Source: an uncultured Paracoccaceae bacterium | GTDB lineage: Bacteria > Pseudomonadota > Alphaproteobacteria > Rhodobacterales > Rhodobacteraceae | Assembly: GCA_913054485.1 (NCBI GenBank) | Contig: CAJXHQ010000139.1 | Span: 1-7,610 of the forward strand | Length of the DNA: 7,610 nt | Direction of reading: 5' to 3' | Shown here: one piece after another, positions 1 to 5,746 of the stretch | How positions within the stretch are numbered: the first letter of the stretch is position 1 | How the letters are laid out: each line of letters opens with the position of its first letter | Notes under the pieces: model-generated | Database searches by the model: none | Seen by the model: the letters and a program-made list of their open reading frames with translations, nothing else | What the model was told of the DNA's origin: nothing | Position numbers and translations under genes: made by a program

Positions 1-384
1 CCCGCCGGTGGCGCGGCTTTGAACGGCGCTGGTGCCGATCTTCTTCATCGACACGATGGTAAAGACAGTGCCAAAGGCCTCGATCTCTTTTTCATAGACA
101 TCCCGGTGCGCCTCGACGGTCACATCACGGCCGGTAAGCCCCGTGCCGCCGGTGGAGATCACCACATCGATTTCGGGATCCGCCACCCAGGCGCGCAGCC
201 GGGCGGCGATCTCCGCCCGCTCGTCCTGCACAATTCTGCGGTCCGCCAGAATATGGCCGGCGCCTTCGATCCGGGCCGCCAGCGTATCGCCCGAGCGGTC
301 TTCGGCCAATGTGCGGCTGTCGAACACACTCAGCACAACGATGCGGACCGGGATGAATTCCTTGCTTTCGTCAATGCGCGACAT
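1..384 (-). CDS. moaB: Molybdenum cofactor biosynthesis protein MoaB, C-terminus cut off by window edge
   Basis: MoaB/MogA-fold protein that adenylylates molybdopterin before molybdate insertion, in the cytoplasm. I translated the minus strand from an ATG at 384-382; 128 codons are open to the left edge. The N-terminus (residues 1-14, including EFIPVR at 9-14) matches the start of E. coli MoaB, which supports this start. The nucleotide-binding signature TGGTG is at 78-82, followed by LTGRDVT (83-89) with the conserved acidic residue D87, and the frame ends in KKIGTSAVQSRA, also typical of MoaB. The family is usually about 170-180 residues, so roughly 50 are missing beyond the edge. The stop codon of the preceding exporter gene is only 7 nt upstream, so it is probably translated from the same leftward message. 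The ribosome binding site is weak: a GGAAAGGG stretch lies rather far from the ATG. MogA is a paralogous alternative, but the N-terminus favours MoaB. Confidence 0.93.
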   Translation of the reverse strand, partial: MSRIDESKEFIPVRIVVLSVFDSRTLAEDRSGDTLAARIEGAGHILADRRIVQDERAEIAARLRAWVADPEIDVVISTGGTGLTGRDVTVEAHRDVYEKEIEAFGTVFTIVSMKKIGTSAVQSRATGG

Positions 385-391
385 CTTTGTC

Positions 392-1009
392 TTACGCCCT
401 TTCCATGATGGCCAGCCGCAGCGCGAGGCCGGCAAATATCGTGCCCGAGATGCGCCCCAGCCAGCGTCCCGCCGCCGGGTTTCCGGTCAGCAGCTGCCCG
501 GCCCGGCCGGCAAACAGCCCCACCGCGCCGTTGACCAGAAAGCCCCCAAAAGACAGCACCGAGCCGAACATCAGGAACTGCATCAGCACAGGCCCGGCCG
601 GGTCAACAAATTGCGGCACAAAGGCCAGCACAAACAGGATCACTTTGGGATTGGTGATATTCACCAGAAATCCGCTGCGGAAGGCCCTGGATGCGGGGAT
701 TGCAGGCGCGTCTGCCGGCAGCGCTCCGGCCCGGAACGCGCCCCAGGCGAGATAGAGAAGGTAGCAGACCCCGGCCCAGCGGATCACGTCGAACATCCAA
801 GGCATCGCAGAGACCGCCGCGCCCAGCCCCAGCCCGGCCAGAGTCACATGCACAATGCCGCCCGCCGAAACCCCGGCACTGGCGGCCACCGCAGACCGGC
901 GGCCTGACCGCAGCCCCTGCCCAAGGCAGAACATCATATCTGCGCCTGGGGTGAAATTCAGCGCCAGCGCGGCGGGGATGAACGCCAGAAGCGTGACCCA
1001 ATCCATCAT
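392..1009 (-). CDS. LysE/RhtB family amino-acid exporter
   Basis: Inner-membrane exporter of the LysE/RhtB/ThrE superfamily, which exports amino acids or related small metabolites; the substrate cannot be read from sequence. The 205-residue length is usual for the family. About six hydrophobic segments are visible (roughly 4-24, 41-66, 72-92, 112-136, 143-167, 180-200). The family signature is present: NFTPGADMM at 18-26, then the basic-glycine stretch QGLRSGRRSA (31-40), and FLVNITNPK at 114-122. The start is the ATG at 1009-1007, which overlaps the stop of the upstream metallophosphoesterase gene as ATGA; a second ATG follows at 1006, so the protein begins Met-Met or one residue later. A GAGGTTGAG stretch inside the end of the upstream gene can serve as ribosome binding site. 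It is the third gene of the leftward operon and ends 7 nt before moaB. Confidence 0.9.
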   Translation of the reverse strand: MMDWVTLLAFIPAALALNFTPGADMMFCLGQGLRSGRRSAVAASAGVSAGGIVHVTLAGLGLGAAVSAMPWMFDVIRWAGVCYLLYLAWGAFRAGALPADAPAIPASRAFRSGFLVNITNPKVILFVLAFVPQFVDPAGPVLMQFLMFGSVLSFGGFLVNGAVGLFAGRAGQLLTGNPAAGRWLGRISGTIFAGLALRLAIMERA

Positions 1010-1605
1010 ATCTCAACCTCGAACCAATTCACTTTGGGTCCAAGATTGGCAACCATCGTGCTGCCGATCTGCCCCCTTGCGCCCCAGCTGTCATGGATAT
1101 GGCCGCAAAGCGCAAGCTTCGGCTGCAATCGACCGATTGCCGCGCGGATAGCAGTGGAGCCCACGGACAGCCCGTTCGACGTCACATCCGCCAGCCCTTT
1201 CGGCGGTGAATGCGTGACAAGGATATCCGCAGCCTCCAGCGGGTCCAGCAGGGCCTTGGCCTCCGCTTCGGTCAGATCCCAGGACCAGCTGCCAAAGGGG
1301 GTGACCGGCACGCCGCCGCCCAGCCCTGCAATGGTCAGACCGCCGATGCCGGCCGCCTCCCCGTGCAGCACGGTCATACCGGGCAGCGCCGCCTGCCGCA
1401 GCTCTTCGGCACTTTCCGCATTGCCCGGCACCGCCACGAAGGGCGGGGTGATACCCGCCAGCATGCCCATTGCCTGATCCAACCCGATGCGGCCGTTGCA
1501 GAAGTCTCCGGCCCCGATCACCAGATCTGCGTCCACACTTGCCGCCACCAGATCCGCCGCCCGTGAGCTGGCAAGATGCAGGTCGGAGAAGGCCAGGATT
1601 TTCAT
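1006..1605 (-). CDS. Calcineurin-type metallophosphoesterase
   Basis: Small (199 aa) soluble phosphoesterase of the calcineurin-like superfamily with a two-metal active site. The metal and phosphate motifs appear in order: SDLH (D8, H10), GAGDFCN (D34, N37), a GN motif at 61-62 (PGNAE), THSPP (H132) and GHIH (H169, H171). The usual GNH/GNxD step reads GNAE, as in several YfcE/MJ0936-like members where the third position varies. There is no signal peptide or transmembrane segment, so it is cytoplasmic. The physiological substrate (phosphodiester, nucleotide or cyclic nucleotide) is not evident. It begins 11 nt after the uracil-DNA glycosylase stop with only a weak purine-rich stretch (GAAAGA) ahead of the ATG, and its TGA overlaps the ATG of the exporter gene. 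Position in the operon suggests translational coupling but does not by itself show a DNA-repair role. Confidence 0.88.
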   Translation of the reverse strand: MKILAFSDLHLASSRAADLVAASVDADLVIGAGDFCNGRIGLDQAMGMLAGITPPFVAVPGNAESAEELRQAALPGMTVLHGEAAGIGGLTIAGLGGGVPVTPFGSWSWDLTEAEAKALLDPLEAADILVTHSPPKGLADVTSNGLSVGSTAIRAAIGRLQPKLALCGHIHDSWGARGQIGSTMVANLGPKVNWFEVEI

Positions 1606-1616
1606 TGGTCTGTCTT

Positions 1617-2387
1617 TCAGTTGAGGCTGCCCAGCTTCGCCTTCAGCTCCAGCAGGTCAGCCCAGGCCAGCCGTTTCTGCTGCGGCCGGCGCAGCAGGTC
1701 CTCCGGCGCAATCATCGGCAGCACCGGCTTGCCCCAGGCCTGATCCCAATTGCCCCGCATCCGGGTGATGCCGCGCTTGCCCAGCACCGCGTCACAGGCG
1801 GTATTGCCCATCAGCACCAGCACCTCCGGCTTGGCCAGTTCCACATGGCGCTGCAGGAAAGGGCGCATCATGGCGACATCAGCCGGCAGCGGATTACCAG
1901 CCTGCTGCGGCCGCCAGGGCAGCACAGTGGTGAGATAGGCGCTTTCGGCGCGGCTGAGGCCGATGGCCTCCAGCATCTTGTCCAGCAGACCGCCGGCCCG
2001 GCCCGCAAAAGGCTGCCCCTCGCGGTCTTCCTCGCGGCCCGGCGCATCGCCGATGATCATCACCCGCGCGCCGGCCGGCCCGTCGGCAAACACCAGATTG
2101 CGGGCGCCCTTCTTCAGCTCGCAATGCTCGAATGCTGCCAAAGCCTCGCGCAGGGACGGCAGGCCGGTGGCGGCACGCGCCGCCTTCTGCGCCACGGCAA
2201 CCGGATCCGCCGCCTTGGGCTTCACCACTTCGGGCGCAGCATCCTTCTGCGGCGCCTTCGCCTTCGGCTTGCGCTCCTCCAGCGCATAGCGATCCACGGG
2301 CATATCACACAGGGCCTCGGTGGCGCCAAGCTCCATCTGCCAGTCCAACAGCGCCTTAGCGCTCCAATAATCCAGGGCCGATTCCAT
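1617..2387 (-). CDS. Family-4-like uracil-DNA glycosylase lacking most Fe-S ligands
   Basis: Member of the uracil-DNA glycosylase superfamily, closest in layout to family 4, which starts base-excision repair by removing uracil from DNA. In 256 residues there is a conserved-looking N-terminal helix (1-27, including LLDWQMELGATEAL), a Lys/Ala/Pro-rich linker (about 38-72) and a catalytic domain (about 76-256). Motif A is GDAPGREED (113-121), followed by QPFAGRAGGLLD (125-136); GITRMRGNW (206-214) matches the family. Oddities: family 4 binds an Fe-S cluster with four Cys, but here only C89 remains, with F86, W158 (LPWRP) and M174 at the other three positions. The motif B His-Pro reads A227-P228 (APEDLLRRP). 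Both changes were checked in the nucleotide sequence. Iron-sulfur-free variants are expected in alphaproteobacteria; loss of the His is less expected. The start at 2387 is chosen for the conserved N-terminus, although no Shine-Dalgarno is obvious. It is the first gene of the leftward operon. Confidence 0.85.
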   Translation of the reverse strand: MESALDYWSAKALLDWQMELGATEALCDMPVDRYALEERKPKAKAPQKDAAPEVVKPKAADPVAVAQKAARAATGLPSLREALAAFEHCELKKGARNLVFADGPAGARVMIIGDAPGREEDREGQPFAGRAGGLLDKMLEAIGLSRAESAYLTTVLPWRPQQAGNPLPADVAMMRPFLQRHVELAKPEVLVLMGNTACDAVLGKRGITRMRGNWDQAWGKPVLPMIAPEDLLRRPQQKRLAWADLLELKAKLGSLN

Positions 2388-2393
2388 GCGCCC

Positions 2394-2422
2394 AATCTAT
2401 GCCCCTGAAACCACAAGAGCAA
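2394..2422 (-). promoter_or_regulatory. Possible weak promoter for the uracil-DNA glycosylase operon
   Basis: On the minus strand TTGCTC (2422-2417) and TAGATT (2399-2394) stand 17 bp apart and resemble -35 and -10 elements (3/6 and 4/6 matches). If used, transcription would begin at or within a few bases of the ATG at 2387, giving a leaderless or nearly leaderless message. That would fit the missing Shine-Dalgarno sequence. The matches are weak and chance is a real alternative. Confidence 0.25.
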
Positions 2423-2430
2423 ACGCTGCC

Positions 2431-2481
2431 CTGCACCCTGTCGCGGCGGGGTGGGCGGGCGGGAGCCGGGACAGGGTGCAG
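2431..2481. repeat. Perfect 12-bp inverted repeat in the divergent intergenic region
   Basis: CTGCACCCTGTC (2431-2442) is the exact reverse complement of GACAGGGTGCAG (2470-2481), with a 27-nt spacer. The match does not extend outward or inward. The arms lie outside any gene, 43 bp from the glycosylase start and 60 bp from the pyrB start, and end 5 bp before the candidate pyrB -35 box. It could be an operator for a dimeric or tetrameric regulator (arm centres 39 bp apart), a cruciform, or an RNA hairpin if transcribed. There is no T-tract after it, so it is not a classical terminator. Confidence 0.8.
2448..2463 (+). other. Predicted G-quadruplex motif
   Basis: GGGGTGGGCGGGCGGG contains four runs of at least three G separated by single bases (T, C, C), the pattern expected to form a very stable parallel quadruplex; a fifth run, GGG, follows at 2468-2470. 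It is on the pyrB sense strand, inside the spacer of the inverted repeat. The opposite strand is correspondingly C-rich. Folding in the cell is inferred, not shown. Confidence 0.65.
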
Positions 2482-2486
2482 CCGCC

Positions 2487-2515
2487 TTGCCCGCCCGGAT
2501 TCCCCTGCCTATAAG
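2487..2515 (+). promoter_or_regulatory. Candidate sigma-70 promoter of the pyrB operon
   Basis: TTGCCC (2487-2492) and TATAAG (2510-2515) match -35 and -10 consensus at 4/6 and 5/6 with an ideal 17-bp spacer. The predicted start is near 2522, leaving a leader of about 20 nt that contains the GGAG ribosome binding site. Such a short leader leaves no room for a PyrR-type or UTP-sensing attenuator, so control would have to act at the promoter, where the inverted repeat lies immediately upstream. Confidence 0.55.
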
Positions 2516-2530
2516 AACGCGACCAATTGC

Positions 2531-2534
2531 GGAG
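2531..2534 (+). promoter_or_regulatory. Ribosome binding site deciding the pyrB start
   Basis: GGAG lies 7 nt before the ATG at 2542. It favours that ATG over the in-frame TTG at 2527, which lies upstream of this GGAG. An in-frame TAA at 2512-2514 excludes any longer N-terminus. Confidence 0.7.
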
Positions 2535-2541
2535 CCCGCCG

Positions 2542-3492
2542 ATGTCCTTTCCCCACCGCCACCTGCTCGGTATCGAACAGCTGAAACCGCATGAGATCAC
2601 CGCGATCCTTGATCTGGCCGACACCTACGTGGATCTGAACCGGCGGGCCGCGAAACATTCGGATGCTCTGGCGGGTCTCACCCAGATCAACATGTTCTTT
2701 GAAAACTCCACCCGCACCCAGGCATCCTTTGAACTGGCCGGCAAGCGGTTGGGTGCCGACGTGATGAACATGGCGATGCAGGCGTCGTCGATCAAAAAGG
2801 GCGAGACGCTGATCGACACGGCGATGACGCTGAATGCGATGCACCCGGATCTGCTGGTGGTGCGCCACCCGCATTCCGGCGCCATGGATCTTCTCAGCCA
2901 GAAGGTGAACTACGCGGTGCTGAACGCCGGCGACGGCAAACATGAACACCCCACCCAGGCGCTGCTGGACGCGCTTACGATCCGCCGCGCCAAGGGCCGT
3001 CTGCACCGGCTGAACATCGCCATCTGCGGCGACATCGCCCATTCCCGTGTGGCGCGCTCCAACCTGTTCCTGCTGGGCAAGATGGAAAACCGCATCCGGC
3101 TGGTCGGCCCGCCGACACTGGTGCCCTCGCAATTCGCCGAGTTTGGCGCCGAGGTCTATGACGACATGCACGAAGGCCTGAAGGACGTGGATGTGGTGAT
3201 GATGCTGCGGCTTCAGAAAGAACGTATGGACGGCGGTTTCATCCCGTCGGAGCGCGAATATTACCACCGCTACGGGCTGGACGCAGACAAGCTGGCGCAG
3301 GCCAAGCCCGACGCCATTGTCATGCACCCCGGCCCGATGAACCGCGGCGTCGAAATCGACGGCACTATTGCCGATGACATCAACCGCTCGGTCATTCAGG
3401 AACAGGTGGAAATGGGCGTCGCCGTGCGTATGGCGGCCATGGACCTTCTGGCGCAGAACCTGCGCGCCGACCGCCAGGCCGCGGCTGGCTGA
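2542..3492 (+). CDS. pyrB: Aspartate carbamoyltransferase catalytic subunit
   Basis: Condenses carbamoyl phosphate with L-aspartate to N-carbamoyl-L-aspartate, the committed step of de novo pyrimidine synthesis, in the cytoplasm. The 316 residues are a full-length chain. Signature motifs are complete: FENSTRT at 53-59 (carbamoyl-phosphate site), SSIKKGET at 82-89 with the Lys contributed to the neighbouring active site, DGKHEHPTQ at 131-139, [11 protein letters not shown] at 163-173, MLRLQKER at 221-228 (aspartate site) and HPGPMNRG at 262-269. The chain lacks the N-terminal extension of about 20 residues that I recall in Pseudomonas PyrB. No pyrI regulatory-subunit gene is nearby; instead a dihydroorotase-like gene follows two genes downstream, the arrangement of class A ATCases in which PyrB assembles with PyrC or an inactive PyrC'. 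It opens the rightward operon and the next gene begins 5 nt after its stop. Confidence 0.97.
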   Translation: MSFPHRHLLGIEQLKPHEITAILDLADTYVDLNRRAAKHSDALAGLTQINMFFENSTRTQASFELAGKRLGADVMNMAMQASSIKKGETLIDTAMTLNAMHPDLLVVRHPHSGAMDLLSQKVNYAVLNAGDGKHEHPTQALLDALTIRRAKGRLHRLNIAICGDIAHSRVARSNLFLLGKMENRIRLVGPPTLVPSQFAEFGAEVYDDMHEGLKDVDVVMMLRLQKERMDGGFIPSEREYYHRYGLDADKLAQAKPDAIVMHPGPMNRGVEIDGTIADDINRSVIQEQVEMGVAVRMAAMDLLAQNLRADRQAAAG

Positions 3493-3497
3493 TCTGT

Positions 3498-4025
3498 ATG
3501 GAGGGCGTCATCCATATCCCCGAGGGCGAACGCGGCCATATCCGTGTCTTCAGCCTGGACATGCGCCCCGAACAGGCCCGTTTCCTGCGCGAACCGGGCG
3601 CGCTGGCGCAGGTGCTGGGCATCGATGACATCGACCTCAACCATGTTGAAATCTTCCCGCTGAGCGACCTCGAAGAGCTCGGCCTGGGTGGTTACCTGAC
3701 CGAGGGCTGCGGCATTCGGGCAGGCGATGTCGCCGCGGACCGGGAGGCCCTAGACAAGCTGGAGGGCCACGTGCTGCTGCTGCGCTCGCACGCCTTTCAG
3801 GGCGCGGAGACCCGGCTGACCCCGGCAGAGCAGATCCATCACATCGCCACCTACGCCGAACCCGACACCAAATGGAGCGCGCAGAAAGTGACCTCCGAAA
3901 GTGCGCGCCCGCAGCCGCGGCTCTCCCCGCGCGCAGCGCGCCGCAAGGCCCGCCGCATCGGCGGCACGATCACCGTGGTTGTGCTGGTGCTGATTTTCCT
4001 TGGCCTTCTCCTTCTGGTGACCTGA
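3498..4025 (+). CDS. Hypothetical tail-anchored membrane protein between pyrB and pyrC'
   Basis: I do not recognise a named family. The 175-residue product has an acidic, soluble N-terminal part (about 1-125), a Ser/Pro/Arg linker (127-145), a strongly basic stretch (R145 to R153) and one hydrophobic segment at 154-174 ending one residue before the C-terminus. This is the plan of a tail-anchored protein: the basic residues before the helix predict the bulk stays in the cytoplasm. There is no signal peptide. The soluble part contains DDIDLNHVEIFPLSDLEELGL (split here as residues 43-52 and 53-63) and no catalytic motif I can name. It starts 5 nt after the pyrB stop without a clear Shine-Dalgarno, so translation is probably coupled to pyrB, and it ends 1 nt before the next ATG. 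The reading frame is credible because both junctions are tight and the composition is that of a real protein. Function is unknown; a membrane tether or adaptor is a guess from context. Confidence 0.85.
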   Translation: MEGVIHIPEGERGHIRVFSLDMRPEQARFLREPGALAQVLGIDDIDLNHVEIFPLSDLEELGLGGYLTEGCGIRAGDVAADREALDKLEGHVLLLRSHAFQGAETRLTPAEQIHHIATYAEPDTKWSAQKVTSESARPQPRLSPRAARRKARRIGGTITVVVLVLIFLGLLLLVT

Positions 4026-4026
4026 C

Positions 4027-4410
4027 ATGAGCACAACAGATTTCCGCCCCGACGCCCAAGCCTACCTGCGCGCCCATTCCTGGATGGCCGCCTTTGGCAT
4101 GGGGGCTGCGATGCTGATCCTCTGGGTGATGGGCAACCCGCATGTCTGGGCCGGAGCCATCGGCGGGCTGGCGGCCGTCGCCCTGCGTGGGCTTTACATG
4201 CGCAGCGAAGAAATGGCCGTGGTCTGGACCCTGACTGACACGGCCCTCACCGGCCCGGCGGAACGCAATATCCCGCTGGCAGGCATCGAAAAGGTCAATA
4301 CGCTCGGCACCTATGTGCAGGTGATCACCAAGCGCGGCGACAAACACCTCATCAAGTATCAGGCCGACCCCAAGGCGGTGGCGGCTATTATCGAACAGGC
4401 CGCGGCGTGA
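4027..4410 (+). CDS. Small two-helix membrane protein, possibly with a bacterial PH-like domain
   Basis: A 127-residue protein with two hydrophobic segments (about 19-36 and 40-57) forming a hairpin, then a soluble C-terminal part (about 60-127). That part has the rhythm of short beta strands ending in a helix: WTLTDTALTG (67-76), IPLAGIEKV (82-90), YVQVITKRGDKHLIKY (96-111) and a final helix from DPKAVAAIIEQ (114-124). This resembles bacterial PH-like (DUF304/bPH) domains attached to membrane hairpins, but the assignment is by eye and needs a profile search. Both ends of the protein should face the same side, most likely the cytoplasm. It begins 1 nt after the preceding stop, so coupled translation is likely, and is followed by a 25-nt gap with a strong ribosome binding site for the dihydroorotase-like gene. 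Physiological role unknown. Confidence 0.83.
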   Translation: MSTTDFRPDAQAYLRAHSWMAAFGMGAAMLILWVMGNPHVWAGAIGGLAAVALRGLYMRSEEMAVVWTLTDTALTGPAERNIPLAGIEKVNTLGTYVQVITKRGDKHLIKYQADPKAVAAIIEQAAA

Positions 4411-4421
4411 CCCCGCGCTTC

Positions 4422-4427
4422 AGGAGA
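4422..4427 (+). promoter_or_regulatory. Strong ribosome binding site of the dihydroorotase-like gene
   Basis: AGGAGA stands 8 nt before the ATG at 4436. It is the best Shine-Dalgarno match in the operon and suggests independent, efficient initiation for pyrC' in contrast to the coupled starts of the two genes before it. Confidence 0.75.
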
Positions 4428-4435
4428 GAAACCCT

Positions 4436-5746
4436 ATGACCACCCTCTTCACCAACGCCCGCCTGATCGACCCCGAGGCAGGCACCGACACCCCCGGCGG
4501 GCTCATCGTCTCGCAGGGGCGCATCACCGCCGTCTTCCCCGGCGGTGCGGATGCAGCAAAAGAACTGCCCGGCCACGGGCTGTCGCCGGATGAGGTGGCA
4601 GAAGTGGACTGCAGCGGCATGTGCCTGGCCCCTGGCATTGTCGACATCGGCGTCAAAGTCTGCGAGCCCGGCGAGCGGCACAAGGAAAGCTACAAATCCG
4701 CAGGCCTTGCGGCAGCGGCAGGCGGGGTCACCACCATGGTCACGCGGCCTGATACCAGCCCGGCCATCGACAGCCCCGAGACGCTGGAATTTGTCACCCG
4801 CCGCGCGCAGGCCGATGCGCCGGTGAACGTGCTGCCCATGGCCGCGCTGACCAAGGGCCGGGAAGGCCGCGAGATGACCGAGATCGGCTTCCTGATGGAT
4901 GCCGGCGCCGTGGCCTTTTCCGATTGCGACCACGTGGTCGCCAACACCAAGGTCTTCACCCGCGCACTGGCCTACGCCAAGTCCTGCGGCGCGCTGGTGG
5001 TTGCCCACCCGCAAGAGCCCATCCTGAGCAAGGGCGCTGCCGCCACCGCCGGCAAGTTTGCCGCGCTTTACGGCCTGCCCGCCGTCTCGCCCATGGCGGA
5101 ACGCATGGGGCTGGACCGCGACATCGCCCTGCTGGAAATGACCGGCGCAAAGTACCACGCCGACCAGATTACGACTGCGCGCGCCCTGCCCGCGCTGGAA
5201 CGCGCCAAGGCAAACGGGCTGGACATCACTGCGGGCACCTCGATCCACCACCTGACACTGAACGAACTCGACGTCTCAGGCTACCGCACCTTCTTCAAAG
5301 TGAAGCCGCCCTTGCGCAGCGAGGAAGACCGGCTCGCGGTGGTCGAGGCGGTGCGCACGGGCCTGATCGACATCATCTCCTCCATGCACACGCCGCAGGA
5401 TGAGGAAAGCAAGCGCCTGCCCTTCGAAGAATCTGCCGCAGGCGCTGTCGCGCTGGAGACCCTGCTGCCTGCCGCCCTGCGGCTCTACCATGCTGGCCAG
5501 CTGGATCTGCCTGCCCTGTGGCGCGCCATGTCGCTGAACCCGGCCAGACGCCTCGGGCTGGAAAGCGGCCGGCTGGCTGCCGGCGCGCCTGCCGACCTGG
5601 TGCTCTTTGACCCGGATGCGCCGTTTGTGCTGGACCGTTTCCAGCTGAAATCAAAATCCCAGAACACGCCTTTTGACACCCAGCGCATGCAGGGCCGCGT
5701 GCTGTCCACCTATGTGGCCGGCGAGCCTGTATACCGGAGAACCTGA
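4436..5746 (+). CDS. pyrX: Dihydroorotase homologue, probably catalytically inactive (PyrC'/PyrX type)
   Basis: Amidohydrolase-superfamily protein of 436 residues, aligned end to end with type I dihydroorotases: LAPGIVDIGVKVCEPG (64-79), AAAAGGVTTMVTRPDTSP (92-109), ALTKGREGREMTEIGFL (137-153), VVAHPQEP (188-195), SIHHLTL (269-275), KVKPPLRSEEDR (288-299) and the C-terminal SKSQNTPF stretch. The catalytic residues are largely gone. The zinc-binding HxH is G72-V-K74, the second His of the YHxxHxS motif is Q244, and the catalytic Asp of TDHAPH is M317. Substrate contacts are altered too: Arg to C76, Asn of MPNT to D106, Asn of VNPP to K290. H191, D163, H272 and R294 remain. In Pseudomonas a non-catalytic PyrC' is needed to assemble the PyrB dodecamer; the same role is inferred here. 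Annotation pipelines will usually call it pyrC. It overlaps plsY by one base. Confidence 0.9.
   Translation: MTTLFTNARLIDPEAGTDTPGGLIVSQGRITAVFPGGADAAKELPGHGLSPDEVAEVDCSGMCLAPGIVDIGVKVCEPGERHKESYKSAGLAAAAGGVTTMVTRPDTSPAIDSPETLEFVTRRAQADAPVNVLPMAALTKGREGREMTEIGFLMDAGAVAFSDCDHVVANTKVFTRALAYAKSCGALVVAHPQEPILSKGAAATAGKFAALYGLPAVSPMAERMGLDRDIALLEMTGAKYHADQITTARALPALERAKANGLDITAGTSIHHLTLNELDVSGYRTFFKVKPPLRSEEDRLAVVEAVRTGLIDIISSMHTPQDEESKRLPFEESAAGAVALETLLPAALRLYHAGQLDLPALWRAMSLNPARRLGLESGRLAAGAPADLVLFDPDAPFVLDRFQLKSKSQNTPFDTQRMQGRVLSTYVAGEPVYRRT
5736..5740 (+). promoter_or_regulatory. Ribosome binding site of plsY inside the pyrC' end
   Basis: GGAGA lies 5 nt before the plsY ATG at 5746, within the last codons of the dihydroorotase-like gene. 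With the TGATG junction it supports re-initiation coupled to the upstream gene. Confidence 0.65.

Noticed and set aside
143..907. Plus-strand open frame of 254 codons across moaB and the exporter gene
   Set aside because: It spans the junction of two well-supported minus-strand genes and has an Arg/Gln/His-rich, non-protein-like composition.
1470..2408. Plus-strand open frame of 312 codons opposite the uracil-DNA glycosylase gene
   Set aside because: It is the antisense shadow of a gene with clear motifs; its product is rich in Arg, Pro, Gln and His with no recognisable fold, and it crosses the glycosylase start and part of the metallophosphoesterase gene.
2431..2481. Inverted repeat as an intrinsic transcription terminator
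   Set aside because: The spacer is 27 nt, there is no T-run on either strand after it, and it lies between two divergent gene starts where no transcript needs to end.
2527..2541. In-frame TTG giving pyrB five extra residues
   Set aside because: The GGAG ribosome binding site lies downstream of this TTG and correctly spaced for the ATG at 2542.
2509..3327. Minus-strand open frame of 272 codons opposite pyrB
   Set aside because: Antisense shadow of an unmistakable pyrB; it would also run through the pyrB promoter region.
4388..5251. Minus-strand open frame of 287 codons opposite the dihydroorotase-like gene
   Set aside because: Antisense shadow; no motif, Gly/Ala/His-rich composition, no ribosome binding site.
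4436..5746. Dihydroorotase-like gene as a hydantoinase or allantoinase instead
   Set aside because: Sequence motifs outside the lost ligands follow type I dihydroorotases and the gene sits in a pyrB operon; loss of the HxH would disable those enzymes as well.
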